From contig NW_019029037.1 in assembly GCF_002105155.1 (NCBI RefSeq), positions 181,765 through 245,764 of the forward strand: a DNA stretch of 64,000 nucleotides. Reading direction: 5' to 3'. Shown here in pieces: positions 21,654-35,136 of the stretch. The position numbers and the translations under genes were made by a program. The notes under the pieces are model-generated. The model was not told the DNA's origin. It ran no database searches and saw only the letters and a list, made by a program, of their open reading frames with translations. Origin of the DNA: Lobosporangium transversale. Its lineage: Eukaryota; Mortierellomycota; Mortierellomycetes; Mortierellales; Mortierellaceae. The first letter of the stretch is position 1. Each line of letters begins with the position of its first letter.

Positions 21654-24600
21654 TTAAGCTGCTGCTCCTTGACTAACTTTAGCATTGGCACTGCCACCTG
21701 CTTTCCAAAAGTGGAGCAAATCTCTATATGAGGATGGTCCTTGTGTTGGTTTACTATTACTGCTATTGCCATTGGTCTTGATCATCACCGGTGATGACAT
21801 TGACGATGATACAGATGATGATAATGAATTGCTTATCGATGATTTGGACTGCAATGTATCAAAGGTCATGGCACGTTGCATTGTCCTCGTTGTACTATGG
21901 CCAGCACTAGAACCAGAACCAGAACCAGAACCAATGCCTGCGTTGCTGCCAACACTGTTCAACTTTGCAGTCAACAACGAGGATGTAGATCTTGTAGAGG
22001 ACGCAGATGAAGGTCTCTTAACCTCAGGACTCTTGCTTCGACTACTTTCAGAAACACTTGTGCCCTTACTACTAATACTACTACTGCTATTACTTCTTGT
22101 GCTAGCGCTGCTACCGTTGCTGCTGCGTGGTGTATGGGATGATGTAGTATTTGCGGTCGTAGTTGTAATGATCGACAGCGCTGCAGGCGTTGCTGTAACT
22201 GCTGTCGCCGTTGTTGAGCAAGTTGCCGTCGTCGGTCGAACTGGCTTCAATGCCGAAAGACTATTAGCATCAAAACTCGACAATGACACTCGGCGTAGCC
22301 TTGATGCCTGACCGACCGATCTTTGGTCTGCTGTTGTTGTTGTTGTTGTTACTGCTGCTGCTGCTGCTGAGGACGAAGGCGTTGATCCTGACGGTGTTGT
22401 CATTGATGACGAGGAAGCAGCAAGTAGGTTCTGAAACCTCTCTTTAATCGGTGTAATGGGTATACTGTTCTGGAACTTATCCTTGACAGGTGTCGTGGGC
22501 GTATGATTTACCTTGGAGATATTCTCTGGATGAATGGTGCCTATCCTGTCCCCAATCACCGTGCCACGTTCCAAGGGGGATGCCACCAGAGGAACACTGG
22601 TACTAAGATTCTTGTAAGCATAGGAAGATGATGAGGATGTTGAAGTATTATGTGAAGGCATCCAAATAGGCTTGACTTGTGAAGAATTATAAATGCTCTC
22701 CGTAGGACTCGATACAATCGCCCCTCTGCTTGGGTTGTAGCCGTTTGTTAAAGTCGTTGATAAAGCTCCCTGATCACCATTAATATCTGCTTCCGCTGAA
22801 AATAGCACTGAAGTTACAGACATATGACCCGAGGATGGGGGACTGGATGGGAATCCCGAGAATGTGCCCGCACGTTGAGGAAAACTGCCGCTTACGCCAC
22901 TATCTGACTGATGCTGGTGCTGATGCTGATGTTGTTGAAACTGTTGCTGCATGAGCTGGTACATGCTCTCTGGTCTTGGTCGTCGTGATGCTAGGACAGT
23001 CTCCAAAGCTCCTAAACGGCCTTCCATTCGATCAAAACACTTTTCTAATCTCGCCGATGTCTGTTCCATAGCACGCACGCGCTCTTGCATCCGACCTTCA
23101 ATTTCACTTAGCAGCTTTGAATGCATTTCGGCTTCGATCCGGTCCACTCTTTTACTGATCCGACCATCCACCTCGTCCACAGTCTGGAAAAGCATCAGCT
23201 TGGCATCTCTCATCTGGCCCATCAAGTCCGTAAGCAATCCGTCATTAAGCTCCTGATACCGCATTCCCAACTCCCGCAGTTCTTTTCGAAGATCTACTAT
23301 TGCTGTAGAGGCGTCCACAAGCTCACTTGAGCCATTTGCGCTGCCACCGGCTCTTGCGGATCGTTCTCGAATGCTAACAACGCCCTCATGACTGTTGCTA
23401 CTATTCTCGTCGACATCACTGTCAATTGGCTCCAAGAAGGCTTCTGCCTCGTTACCTTGAGCATCAATCTCACGATAGGGTTGCATCGCAGCACTGATAC
23501 GGGCCTCTTCTGCAGCGATCGTGTCCTCACCGACACCATCGCCTGCGCGCACGCCTTGCATGTTGGATTTGTGGGACTTTGCCACTTGATGCACCTTTTG
23601 AGCAATTGAATTGTGGGCACCATGTAGATCTTGGACCTAAAAAAGAATTGTATCATGAGTTTTTTTTTTTTTTTTTTTTTTTTTCTTCTTCTTCTTCTTT
23701 TCCATACCTCACGCGCCTCTTTTTGTCATTGTTATTATTTACCTTTGATTCAATGTCAACTAACTTGTACGAGACTAAAACTTCCATCTGATTCACTCGA
23801 AGATCAAGGTCTCCAACTTTCTCGGTCACATGAGACAGGATCTCTTTCCTCAGTGCCAATGACCCTTTTGGATTTTGGGTCATGACATCCATAGTCGACT
23901 TGGGCAAGGATGCCAAATCAATAATATCACCATTGTTACTGCCATCGCCCGTAGTATCGCCGTTAATGTTAGGTGGTGGCATACCCGTAAGGGTTGCAGT
24001 ATGCTGTTCCAATCTTTGAACACGATTCAGGAACTTTTGCTCAACCTCTTGAATAGCCTCTTGGATACGTTTGTCCAAATCAGACTTTACCATTCCAAAA
24101 AAGTCATCAATAGACCTTTGGGTATCTTGACCGAACGAAGCTGTAGCGACTTGTTTATCATCTGCACCGTTGGAAGAGGAAAATGGTTTACTATCCGATG
24201 TGGAGGTAATCGTAGCAGCGTTTACAGCTAGCGCGGCAGATGATGGTAGCGGAGTGGAATCTGTGGATTGGGGACCACCGTGACTTGGAGAAGAAGAGGA
24301 GGAGGAGAAGGAAGCTGCTACTGCTGGCACCGCCGTTTTAGACAGCGACGCAGCTGCGGTTGCGGAAGCTAAAGCTGCAGAACCTTCGAGTACACGCTTG
24401 ACCTCCAAGTCTTGAATCGCATTCTCTGGAGACATCTGGCTCTCACGCAATGCATCTTTGGCCTTGTTCTGCTTGGCTACCAAGTCCATAGTGGTTACAT
24501 CCATAGTATCTTGGTCAATAGTACTGGAGGCCACTGCTGCCGTCGACGTTGTAGATGAAGGCACATCAAATCCAGTCGTGAGCCTTGGCAGAGATGAGGT

Positions 24601-25395
24601 GTTCGACCGTGGTCTTCCTAACATTAGGGGCGGCCTTGGGCCTCGTGGTTTGCTGTCGTCGTTTTGGTTCATACTGTTGAAATTTGCTTGCTGCTGCTCG
24701 ATCATCATCGCCCCTTGTTCTCGCACTTGTTTTTGTTGTTGTTGTTGCTGCTGCTGTTGTTGTTCCTGTTTCTGTTGCAAGTGTTTCTCTGCAAGCGCCA
24801 TGCTTAAAGAGCTTTGGCGACTATTATTATTGTTCCATGGATTAAAACCACCACTTCCATCGTTTATCTGACCATTTTTGAGCCCACCATTGCTAAGACG
24901 CTGGAAGTGTCGTCCTGAACCAAGACTAGGGTAACTTGATGGATTTGCGAACACAGGTTCTTCATCCTCTTCTTCACGAATTGCATCCAGGAAGGGACTC
25001 CGAACAGACAAGGATCCATTCAAAAGCTGGATATTGTGATGATCCATATCCATCTCATTATACTCATCCTCAATATAAATTTCTACCTCTTCCTCTCCAC
25101 TGTCGCTCAATGCACTTTGACCATGATGGAAGTTATTGGATTGAGCATTGCCATGGTAGGGATTCTGGGCGGCATGATAGCTGTGGTTGGCGTTATAAAC
25201 ATCTTCATCTTCATCAGATTCATCGTCATCATCATCATGGACGAGTCCGAGCCCTCCAATGGTTCGAGGAGGACCGTAGTGTTTCTGGAGGAATAAGTCT
25301 TCTTGATATTCTTCATCTTCATCAACAACTAGTTGGTCGTACCCTTCGTCGTCGTCGTGATGGTTTTGATAGTAAGTGTGTGAGTTGTGGTTCAT
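21654..25395 (-). CDS. Large low-complexity coiled-coil protein of unknown function
   Basis: Two exons, 23744 side ending at 23743 (25395-23743) and 23636-21654, joined in phase 0, giving 1211 aa. The N-terminus is very acidic (Asp/Glu runs in residues 14-75). It is followed by a Gln run near residue 215, Ser/Ala-rich linkers and amphipathic heptad stretches at about residues 450-500, 520-575 and 630-745. The C-terminal 450 residues are Ser/Thr-rich. No enzyme domain is visible. The coiled coils suggest oligomerisation or a scaffold, perhaps cytoskeletal or nuclear. I do not recognise a family. The intron (106 bp) carries a poly-T tract. Confidence 0.72.
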
Positions 25396-26024
25396 AACGA
25401 ATATAAGAGAAGGAAAGTTTTAAGGAAGAGGAAAAGGGCGTTTTTGATGAAACGAAAAAAAAATAAAAATAAAATATAAATGGAAGGGCAACAGAATGAT
25501 TTCCTAATGTGCAATGTTATACAATTATTAACAGCCGTTGTTGATATGAATAGAGAAACATTAGGACGTGAAGAGAAAGGAAAGAATTTGAAGAGAAAAA
25601 GATTGAATAACAATAGATCGGGTAGCAGAAAGTTAGAGATTGAGATGGGTAGGGAAATATGGCAAAGGAAGGAGTAAGACAACAAAAAGAAAAAAAAAAA
25701 AAAAAAAAAAAAAGTGGCAGATCCGAATGTCTCTTCTTCTTGAATAACGAAAACGAGTTTAGAGTGTGAGCGTGTGAAGGTCACTCCTCTCTTCCTATGA
25801 TTAGCAAGGTAAAGAAAAAAAAAGGGGGAGAGGTCCAATGTCACCCGTCAGTTGACATAGGAGCTACATCTTTTTGAACATGAATATCATTCAAACCATG
25901 ACATACTCACCGCCTCATTGCTTTCGTTGCAGAACCAGGTACACACAGTTTGTTCTTTGACATAACAGCTGCACATTACCATGTTCACCCCTTTTTTTTA
26001 TTTTTTTTTTTCCAGTCATCCTCG

Positions 26025-26056
<32 letters not shown>

Positions 26057-27447
26057 GCTTGTTCCTGCGCCGGTTTAATGCACTCCTGGTTTACAAAATG
26101 GTATGGTAATTGTAAAGACATCTTTTTTTGCTGCGTGAAACAGGAAGAAAAAGCAATCATTGAGACTAGTTACTGATATAGCACAAAGGTGATTGAAATA
26201 CGTCGTTAAAATGTTGGCAAAACGGTCTCATGTTGGTGTTCTTGATGAAGGAACAAGAAATAGTTCTTCCTGCTGTCTTTGCTTCTCATTTAATATCAAC
26301 TACTAACACCACTACTAATCGCGGTTGCAATCTGTCGCTATCAATTGACGGGGAGATTGAACATTAATTGCTTTAAGGATTTGTATGCATACATTCTGCT
26401 CTATGCATTGCCTTGTTTTCCTTCAGTATGTCCTTGAAGAGTCCTCGGCGGCATTTTAACTAGGACCCAATATCATTCAGCAGAAATCCACCCCTAGAGC
26501 TTCTGGAGGTTAAAGGCCATTCTTCTGAATCAGGTACGAGTTTTTGTTTGTTTGTTTGTTTATTACGTCAAAAGTGTTGATTGCATCTGCTCGGATATCC
26601 AACAAAAGTAGATTCCTGTTCTTATTTTGTAATCCTTTTAGACAGATACGTTGATCAAGAGTTTATCAATGGTGTTCTAGTCCACAGTGTCAGGGAGTAA
26701 ATAATATGATCCTTCTCTGTAAAGATCTGCAGGTGTTGTGACTAATACGACATCATCTGCATCTCGAGACCCTTTGCCATTGCTTTTTTTCAGGCTTACA
26801 CCTTGAGGACTTGTAAGCGGTGCATCACTCTTCCAATGGTCGCCATCTTACCTGAGCACCTGCTGGACAACATATCCATGACTCTTTTCAATAAGTTGGC
26901 CCAGAGGGTTTCCGACCTTCTGTCATTAGACCTTGAAGTGTTGCCTTCGTCCATTAAATTCTTTGGAGATGTTGACGCCAACGCTTGGCTTGTTGTGGGC
27001 CGTTTAGTTGGGAGTTTAGTTGACCTTATACTGGAAATTTAGACATAACCAAGTCAGTCTTCGGTCGAGAGCGCTGTTAAGAGCAGTTTACTGCAAGGGA
27101 TTGTCTCAGATCAATTTGAACCTTTTTTTTTTTTTACTTCAATTCCTTTTTTATTTCATTATCGTACTAAGCACATATGTCTTTCGCCTTGTTACTTATT
27201 ACACATGATCCTATGCATACTTCACGCATTCAGAAGGCTACTGTCATCATCTAGAGCGCTAGGGGCACAGCAAGGGCACAGCAAGGGCACTTTGCTGATA
27301 CTAAATTAAAATGAAGCCATTCGAGACTCCTGTTTACCTGCTTGCCACATGAACTTGAAAATAGAATTCCTTAAATCACGTTTTATTTTGAGCTTTTAAA
27401 CACAATGCATTAAAAAAAAAACTAACCAAATCCTTCTCAATGAAAGC
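25396..27447. other. Intergenic region, no firm gene
   Basis: Contains two poly-A/poly-T tracts (near 25690-25713 and 26033-26056). Frame 26803-27042 (plus) is leucine-rich and moderately protein-like, and an overlapping minus frame exists at 26796-26981; neither could be tied to splice sites or a family. It may be a relic. Confidence 0.4.
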
Positions 27448-28175
27448 ATGGCAAAATCAAAGTATGAGTATGTCAAGGAGTTTGAAAAGGACGACACCTT
27501 GCTAAGGAATGTATTCATTCTCGTGCGCATCGATGGAAAGGGTTTCCACAGGTAAAAAGATCTTAAAATGATGAACAATAGTGACCTTTTTTTTTTTTCT
27601 TTTTTTTTTTACTTGCATGGCCCTGATCAGTTTTCAATTAAAATAATTCCCAACTAAAGGTTTTCAGCAGCCCATGAATTTCATAAACCAAACGACGTTC
27701 GCGCTCTCAACTTGATGAACCATGCCGCAAGAGCTGTTATGCATGAACTGGACGATATCTTGTTAGCTTTTGGTGAATCCGATGAATATTCATTCTTATT
27801 CCGTCGATCCACTGATCTCTATCAACGACGAGAAGCCAAGATTGTCTCCACAGTGGTGTCACTTTTCACTTCTGCTTTTGTCTATTATTGGAATGATTAT
27901 TTCCCAGAGATGAAACGGCCTCTTTATCCCCCTGTCTTTGATGGACGCGCCGTACTTTACCCTTCTGAAATCGAAGTCAAGGATTATTTCGCATGGCGCC
28001 AAGCAGATACTCATATCAATAATTTGTTCAACACTTCCTTTTGGGCTTTGGTCGAAAAGGGTGGCTTGTCTCCCAAGGCCGCTGAAAATCGACTGGCGGT
28101 AATAAAAAAAAAAAAAAAAAAAAAAAGATGTTTAGGTGTTGTATCTCAATATAATCAAAACTAATACTTGAAGCT

Positions 28176-28220
<45 letters not shown>

Positions 28221-28510
28221 TAGGGAACGGATTCAAAGGACAAGAATGAGATACTTTTTACGGAATTCAATACAAATTATAGCAAGATACCCGCTATTTT
28301 CAGGAAGGGGAGTGTACTTTTACGAGGACAGATCCCCAAGGATCAAGAAAAGGATGGTATCATTCCTACATTACCAGAGACTCTTCCAGGATCAACAATC
28401 GCAAATGCAATACCAGTATCAGGATTAGCTGCTGATCCTTTTTCTACAACAAACGAATCATTGTCACCATCATCATCGTCGTTATCAACCTCAATATCAG
28501 CATCAATATC

Positions 28511-28544
<34 letters not shown>

Positions 28545-28961
28545 GCTACAAGCAATACATTAATATCCTTGACCACAGCAGAGCCCAATAATGGAAGGAA
28601 ACGATCTAGTATGGACAACGATAATGATGAGAGTGATATTAAACATCAAAAACGAAATATAGATGGAAACATAGTACCTGTGAAGCCTACAGCTACAGGA
28701 AAAGAAGAAGAAGAAGAAGAAGAAGAAGAAGAAGAAGAAGGATGTGATAATGGTAACCACGAAGCAAAGGATGACAATGAGGTTGGAAACAAACCTATGA
28801 CTGACAAAGAGAACCTAGATACGGATACGCCAGTACTTAAACGGATGAAAAAGGGCGTAGTCATTGAACATATCGATATCATTGGCGAGAAGTTCTGGAC
28901 AGGACGAGGAGCATATATTTTGGCACCCGAAAAGAGGAAGAAGATACGTGGACAAAAATAA
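27448..28961 (+). CDS. THG1: tRNA-His guanylyltransferase with a long low-complexity insertion
   Basis: Three exons: 27448-27551, 27660-28098, 28224-28961, giving 426 aa. The enzyme adds the essential G at position -1 of tRNA-His by 3'-5' polymerisation. The metal-binding residues are in place: RIDG with Asp29 and SDEYSF with Asp76-Glu77. The C-terminal EHIDIIGEKFW segment is also present. Family members usually have about 250-300 residues. Here roughly 150-170 extra residues (about 225-395) sit between the GSVL strand and the C-terminal motif. They include a CAA-coded Gln run (28509-28542) and a GAA-coded Glu run (28702-28740). The insertion is in frame in the last exon, so it is probably translated. 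The gene converges on SKT5, with 156 bases between stop codons. Confidence 0.92.
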
Positions 28962-29117
28962 GAAACAGGATAAACAAAAAATAAACTATAGAATTAATGT
29001 TCCATTTATTTAACTGTACTACGAAGAAAAAGAAAAAAGAAAAAGAGGTATATATCTACAATATTGGAAGGATGGGAATGATCTTCCCCCCCACCCTTGC
29101 TTCCTTGTTTTCGTGGT

Positions 29118-30676
29118 TTACATGACGGTGCAACTCTGGTTTTTTGCCTTTCGATTTTGCTTGATTTTTTTGATACTCTTTTTATGAGCCAACTTGTCAT
29201 ACCTCGTACCCGAAGCCCTCTTCAATTCCTCCACTCTCTTGGCCGCATCCTTGTTTCCATTCGCTGCTGCCATATTGTAATACTCCATGGCCTTGTTCAT
29301 GTCTGAGGGGACAGAGATACCTGTCTCATAGTAATATCCCATCGCATACTGAGCCTTGGACAATTTCTTCTCCGCGGCCATGGATGCATATTTGAATGCT
29401 AAATGATCATTTGGTGGGAAACAGTTCTCGGCTCCTGACAAATACCAGCCACTTAGAGCCATCTCAGCCTCGCCATTGCTGTTACCTGCCTGAACAGCTC
29501 GTTCGTAATGTTGGATCGACAGATAAGGATCGACTTTACAACCCAGGCTACCATACTCATAGCAGTATCCGAGCTTATAGTTCGCTGGTCCATATCCGAG
29601 TTGAGCAGATTTTCGGAACCACTCCAGAGCTTCACCATCGTCAGGGAAAGCAATGTCATCTGGGATCTCCAACTGAGTGTATTCGCGCGAGAGGATCTGA
29701 CCTAAAACATAGGGTGCCATTGGTGCAGATTCAGTAGCATAGGTTGCGGCACGCTTGAGATATTCAAGACCTGCCTTCATGTTCTTGGCCTGACCCAATT
29801 CTCCGTACAGGTAAATCATAGCCAAGCGCTATATAAAAAAAAATAAAATAAAAAAAGAGTTAGAGTTGAGCTAGTGAAAATCTCAGCCCTCGGCTGATAA
29901 ATGAAATAACAAATACAGATATATATATATAAACTTACGTGGTTGGCAGGGGCATCATTATGGACGGCTGCCTTTTTATAAACCATCACAGCTTTGTTGT
30001 TATCCTTCTTCTTCTCGCAATAGTAACCCACTTTATAATGTGCAGGGCCATAATCGCCTTTTGACGCTGATTGATACCATCTCAATGCCTTGTCTGTGCT
30101 CTGCTTGCACCCATACAACCCTTCTTCATACCATGATCCACGGATGAACTGGGCTTCAGGTTGTCCTTCCTTTGCCAATCGATCAATCCAGTAGATGCCT
30201 TCTTGAGTCAACTGCTTCTTACCCGTCTCTGTGTCCTGCTGTCCGGGTGTGGGACTAGGAGGCGAGGACGAAGGAGGGGTATCATCAGATGCTGCAGAGG
30301 ATGGCCTTGGGTGATCTCCTGCACTAGGAGACTCTCCAATCTCAAGCAAGTATTTCGCAAAGGACAATTGGATAGAAGGGTCATTGGTCTTGTTCGCTGT
30401 CTCACGGTATTTGGCCAGGATGGCTGCGTCTGTCAAGAGTGAGACCGATGTTGCTACATTAGACGAAGAGGAGTGTTTCAAAGGTTGGCCTGGTCTTGAA
30501 TAGTTATCACTCATCATGCGTGGCGGTGTCATATATCCGTGGGAATTCATGGCACCGCCACCAGAGCTATTGTTGGCGGGCGATTCGCTTGCAGACCAAG
30601 ACTTGCGGAACACCTTGCGTGAGTCCGCGTCCAAATTGTTAGAGCCCCCATTTGCTCCCATCGTTCCTATTGAGCG

Positions 30677-30711
<35 letters not shown>

Positions 30712-32094
30712 GGCATAAGGGTCAATTTTGAAATGAAACAGAAAAAGAGATCGGATTGGATGAGTGAACAAGGAAAAAGGAACGGCAACAGGATTCCGAG
30801 ATTTCGACTTACCATTGTTACTCAAAGGGACAGCCGACATTGAGTTATGTTGTTGATGATACTGATATGGTTGACGTTGATGGGCTACAGCGATAGGGTC
30901 TGTTTGGGAATGCATAGGCATAGGTGGTCGTTGCTGCTGCTGCAATGACTGTGGGAAATACGATTGAGGCTGATACTGCATGTAATCGCCCGAGGGCATC
31001 GATACATCAGGAGCTGGGGAGGCCGTATAGGCTTCTTGATTAAAGATCTGTCCTCTAGGAAATTGCTGTTGATAAGGAGCGAATGCCGCAGAAATGCTAC
31101 GATGATGTTGATGATGGGAGCGAGGATGATGCAACTGAACAGGAGATTCTGGAGTATCAACTAGTGCACCCCAGTCCTCAGACTTTTGTGGGATCGGTTT
31201 CAAAGAAAGTCGCTCATCATAACTGACGGGAGTAATACTCAAGGGCGGTGTCATAGTTGATGCTCTTTGTGATGTTGGCAATGGGTTGTCATAGAGTTGA
31301 TAAGTTTTATGGGGTTCTGAGGCAGTTGGCATAGACGAAGTAGCTGTAGCCATAGGTGAACTAGTAGCAGTAGCCATGGATGAAGTAATGGCAGATATGG
31401 GTGAAGAAGTAGAGGATGAAGAAGAAGAGGGTTCGGAAGGACCGCTGTTGAAAGTATGGTTACTGTCATCAACACCGTCAGTAGTCACAGTACTGTTTGT
31501 AATTATTGTGGTCGTAGTGGTGTAGGAAACGACTGGGGTCATGAGTTGCTGATGCTGCTGTTGTTGTTGGGCTGTGCTGGTCATTGTATAAATTGCGGAA
31601 GAAGTAGAAGAAGAGGAATCTGAGAGCACGGTGGGAAGAAGGGGTGGAGATGGATATACTTTGGCGGTGTGAGTAGAAGCTCGAGAAGTTCTACGAATCG
31701 CTTTTGGGACAATCGGAATATGAGAGAAGGATAATGAGCGTTGTTGAAGCTGATGGTGTTGAAATTTAATTTGACGCTGGTTTTTTTGTTCGATCTGAGG
31801 AGAAACAGAAGAAAGAGAGATTCCTTTGGATTCGGACAAGGCATTATAAATTGGTTGAACTGCTGCTGTTGTTGTTGCTACTGTGGCTGTAGTGGCGGAC
31901 GTAGTTGGTATCGATGTGGCCGCAGAAACTTCAAGAGTAGCAGTGGCAGTGACGGTGATAGCGGTAGCAGCGGTAGCGGAAGGACTGATAGTGGAGATGG
32001 GATTTGTCGCAATGCCGAGATTGGAAGGAGTGACATTGTCGCTATTATTATATGATTATGATTATATATATAATTTGTATTAGCTATTAATACT

Positions 32095-32125
<31 letters not shown>

Positions 32126-33024
32126 CAGGCACAGACACACACGCATGCACAGGCGATTGGATTGTGGTATTGTTGTGGTGGTGCTCAATTGAGTCGAGAT
32201 CAAAGTGGCAAACTGACTTTTTGTTTCTCTTTTTGTGCATGTGCTTTTTGTGTTTGTGTTTTTGTTTTTGTTAGAAATAGAGACATTGTGTAGGACAAAA
32301 AGCATCATAAGACTTCATACCTCTGGGAAGAAAGCGTAGGACACGCGCTTGAGCTTGGGCTTGAGCTTGTGCCTGTGCTTGAACTTGAGCTTGGGCTTGA
32401 ACTTGAGCTTGGGCTTGGGCTTGAGCTTGGGCTTGGGCTTGAAGATGAGGAAGGAGCAGGTTCAGATTCCAGAAGAAACGATCCAAGCTCGGCGGAGAGA
32501 GATAGTTTATTGTCGATATCAACCTGAAGTTGTAAGGAAGAATCAGAGTCTGAAGGGGAGGCCGGCGCGGTGGGCAGGGAAACGACCGTTGGAGCGTCAA
32601 TTTTAAAACTGGAATAAAAATCTGATAGTTTTGCATTCTGATCCTTGCTTAGGGTCGAAGCTAGAGTGGATGATTCCTTGTTGACAAAATAGGAAGCAAT
32701 GGTACGCTGATGCTGTGCCAAGATATTTCCTAGATCGTGTGCAATCATGTTTTGCACATTATGCGGAAAAAGTTGCTGCTGATCCTGGCCCTGGAATATG
32801 CTGCTAGTATCAACTGTTGTGTAAACAGACGTGAACCCGGTCACGATGCTAGAGGTACTAGAAACAGTAGCAGGAATAGACACAGGGACAGAGACAGGGG
32901 CAGGGGCAGGGGCAGGGGCAGGGACAGGGACAGGGACAGGAGCAGCAGAGACATGAGCGATTGCAGAGGTGTGCTCAGTCTCCGGTTGGAGATGACTCGT
33001 AATCGGTGTAGCTACGTGAAGCAT
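29118..33024 (-). CDS. SKT5: Skt5/Chs4-like Sel1-repeat protein, chitin synthase activator
   Basis: Four exons on the minus strand: 33024-32321, 32041-30813, 30666-29939, 29828-29118; all phases agree and the product is 1123 aa. About 700 N-terminal residues are low complexity: a Pro/Val/Ala run from 32893-32942, Ser/Pro hexanucleotide repeats from 32346-32443, and Gln- and Ser/Thr-rich tracts. The C-terminal part (about 720-1090) is a ladder of Sel1-like repeats (WYxSAxxGDxxAxYxLGYxYE type). The last four residues are CTVM, a CaaX box for prenylation, as in yeast Chs4/Skt5. It is expected to recruit and activate a class IV-type chitin synthase at the plasma membrane. Skt5-related proteins are multi-copy in many fungi, so the exact paralog is uncertain. 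Confidence 0.88.
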
Positions 33025-33104
33025 GATGTGCTGATAAGGTCAAAAAGAGAGGAGGTTGTTCGATGGGCGTAAAATGAATGTATGGACCAATATGAATGGG
33101 CCCC

Positions 33105-33135
<31 letters not shown>

Positions 33136-35136
33136 GGAAATGGGAAGAAAAATCGGAGATGGATAGGCAGGGGACAAGCTCTTGAAATAGACAAATAGCA
33201 AAATAAAGCAAATTATAAAAATATAATAAAATACTAAATCACCGAAACAAAGAAGAAGTATGGGAGTTTTGAAGAAAAGGCAAGCGATCGAAGAAAGACG
33301 ACAAGGTGGAAAAGTTCAAGGAAGGATGGAAAAAAAGAAAACGAAGGAAACGGATGGTGGTTTTTATCTTTATTGCTGTCTACCTCTCGAGAAGAGTGTG
33401 GAAGACATTATCAACGTTACAACACTCTGTTGTGTTTAATATACTCTGTTGTGGATATAAAGCTCTACTGAATGAATGATATGTACTTGTTTGAAAACAA
33501 TACATTCAAGTCGTTGCTCTTAATTGTAGTCCCATTTCCCCATTTTCATTATGATCTCTTCAGCTCTTGGCCTTGTCTGATGGTCAATGTCCTGTTTGTT
33601 TACAGTTTTATCTTTTCGATAATATACATTCATCATTATACCTATCCCCTTTGTCTTTTTCCTTCTCCTTTTAACGCTGTAGCCCTATAGTCCTTTAGGG
33701 CTTGGGATCATGAACAGATTTCAATGTGGATCTTAGATTAGCCCTTGATTTCGCTACTACATGGTCTTATAATGGAAACAGAGGACAAGCAAAGCTTTTA
33801 TTTTGATCAACGGCTACTTTGGGAGGTTCATGGCTTCTGGAAGTTACATGTAGACTGATGAAACATGTATAGATTATAAAATACCATGTATATACATGTA
33901 CATTTGCATCAGAGCCAGTCTAGGATGCTAATGTATTTATTAAAAGTTTTACGTGATCATTTCCATTAACTTTTAATAAATCCATGTCTTACCACCTCAA
34001 AAATAGATCTGAAATGTGTGAAATGGTCATCGTGCTCTATTTTTCTAGTTCCCTGCACTTTTTTCATTCAGATATGATTCGGTGCTTCAAATGAAATGTG
34101 GTTTGAGAACGATGTTCAGAGCAATTATATGCCAATGATATTTATGCCAATGATATTGAATAGTTATATCAACCATTTGTAAATATCTTTCTTTCTTACT
34201 TTATGCTACTCTCCCCTTTGTTTGGGAGGTGAGTATTCGAAAAGAGGGGCCCAAAACCTTTTTCTTTCTTTTTAACTTTTCAAAAGCCCCTGTCCTGTTT
34301 CCCCGAAATGCAAAAAAAAAAAAAAAAAGACCATTCCATTCCTTCATATTAGCCGTAATTGCAATCTATTTAATTATATTTCAACAAGCGGCGGCAATGC
34401 TATGCTGAAAGAGTACATTTTATGTTTGATCGTGTACCACCTCTCTACGATTTACTCCTGAATTTTTGAATTCTATCAATTTTTAAAATTTTAGACAAAA
34501 GGGTCACATTTCTACATAGGCAAGCCCTCGATGACAAAAGAAAAACCATGTACATATACGATCATTACACATTCGCGATAATCCTGTTTTGGTTTATGTG
34601 GCACGGCATCAAAGCGACCAATAATAGCAACAGTGCTTGTTACATTGTCCTCTTTCTTTCGGTTTCTTAGTAATCTCTCAAGAACAAAGAAAAAGAAGCG
34701 CGCTCTTAGGTCAATGTTCCTTGAAACAGTATTGCGAGCATATTGGGGTCAATAGAAGCATGTTTTCAAGTAAGCACGGTTGCATGTGCTCATACTTGTG
34801 ATCATGCTCATGAAAATAAAAAATAAAAAAGACAGAGAGCATTCAACAACCTTCTTTTGCACATTAATCAGACAAGTAAACCACCAAGCCCAAGCATTCC
34901 AGTAAAAAGGTAATTTACAAAGATGGTGATGCATCGGATCTTTTGCTGTTCTGGATCACATAATTAAGAGAATTAAGATTTACATATTAAGGCACGAACG
35001 CCTGTTTCATATTCATATCAGAGTCATGTTAATGGCGTTAATACATTTTACATTTTACACGCTACATGCCTTCATGTACTCTCCCAACTCTACTACATTT
35101 TTATTGTAATTATTAGTACTGTTACTTTTGTTTATT
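33025..35136. other. Intergenic region, no gene seen
   Basis: AT-rich, starting with a poly-T tract (33107-33131) in the probable 5' leader of the Skt5 gene. No frame above 72 codons and no RNA gene recognised. Confidence 0.5.

Noticed and set aside
26803..27042. 79-codon leucine-rich frame
   Set aside because: Protein-like composition but an overlapping frame exists on the other strand, and neither could be connected to splice sites or a family. Mentioned only in the region note.
31578..32308. Alternative frames through the Skt5 gene's first intron and repeats
   Set aside because: They arise from the repeat-rich coding DNA and the intron; the chosen frame is the only one linking all exons in phase to the Sel1 repeats.
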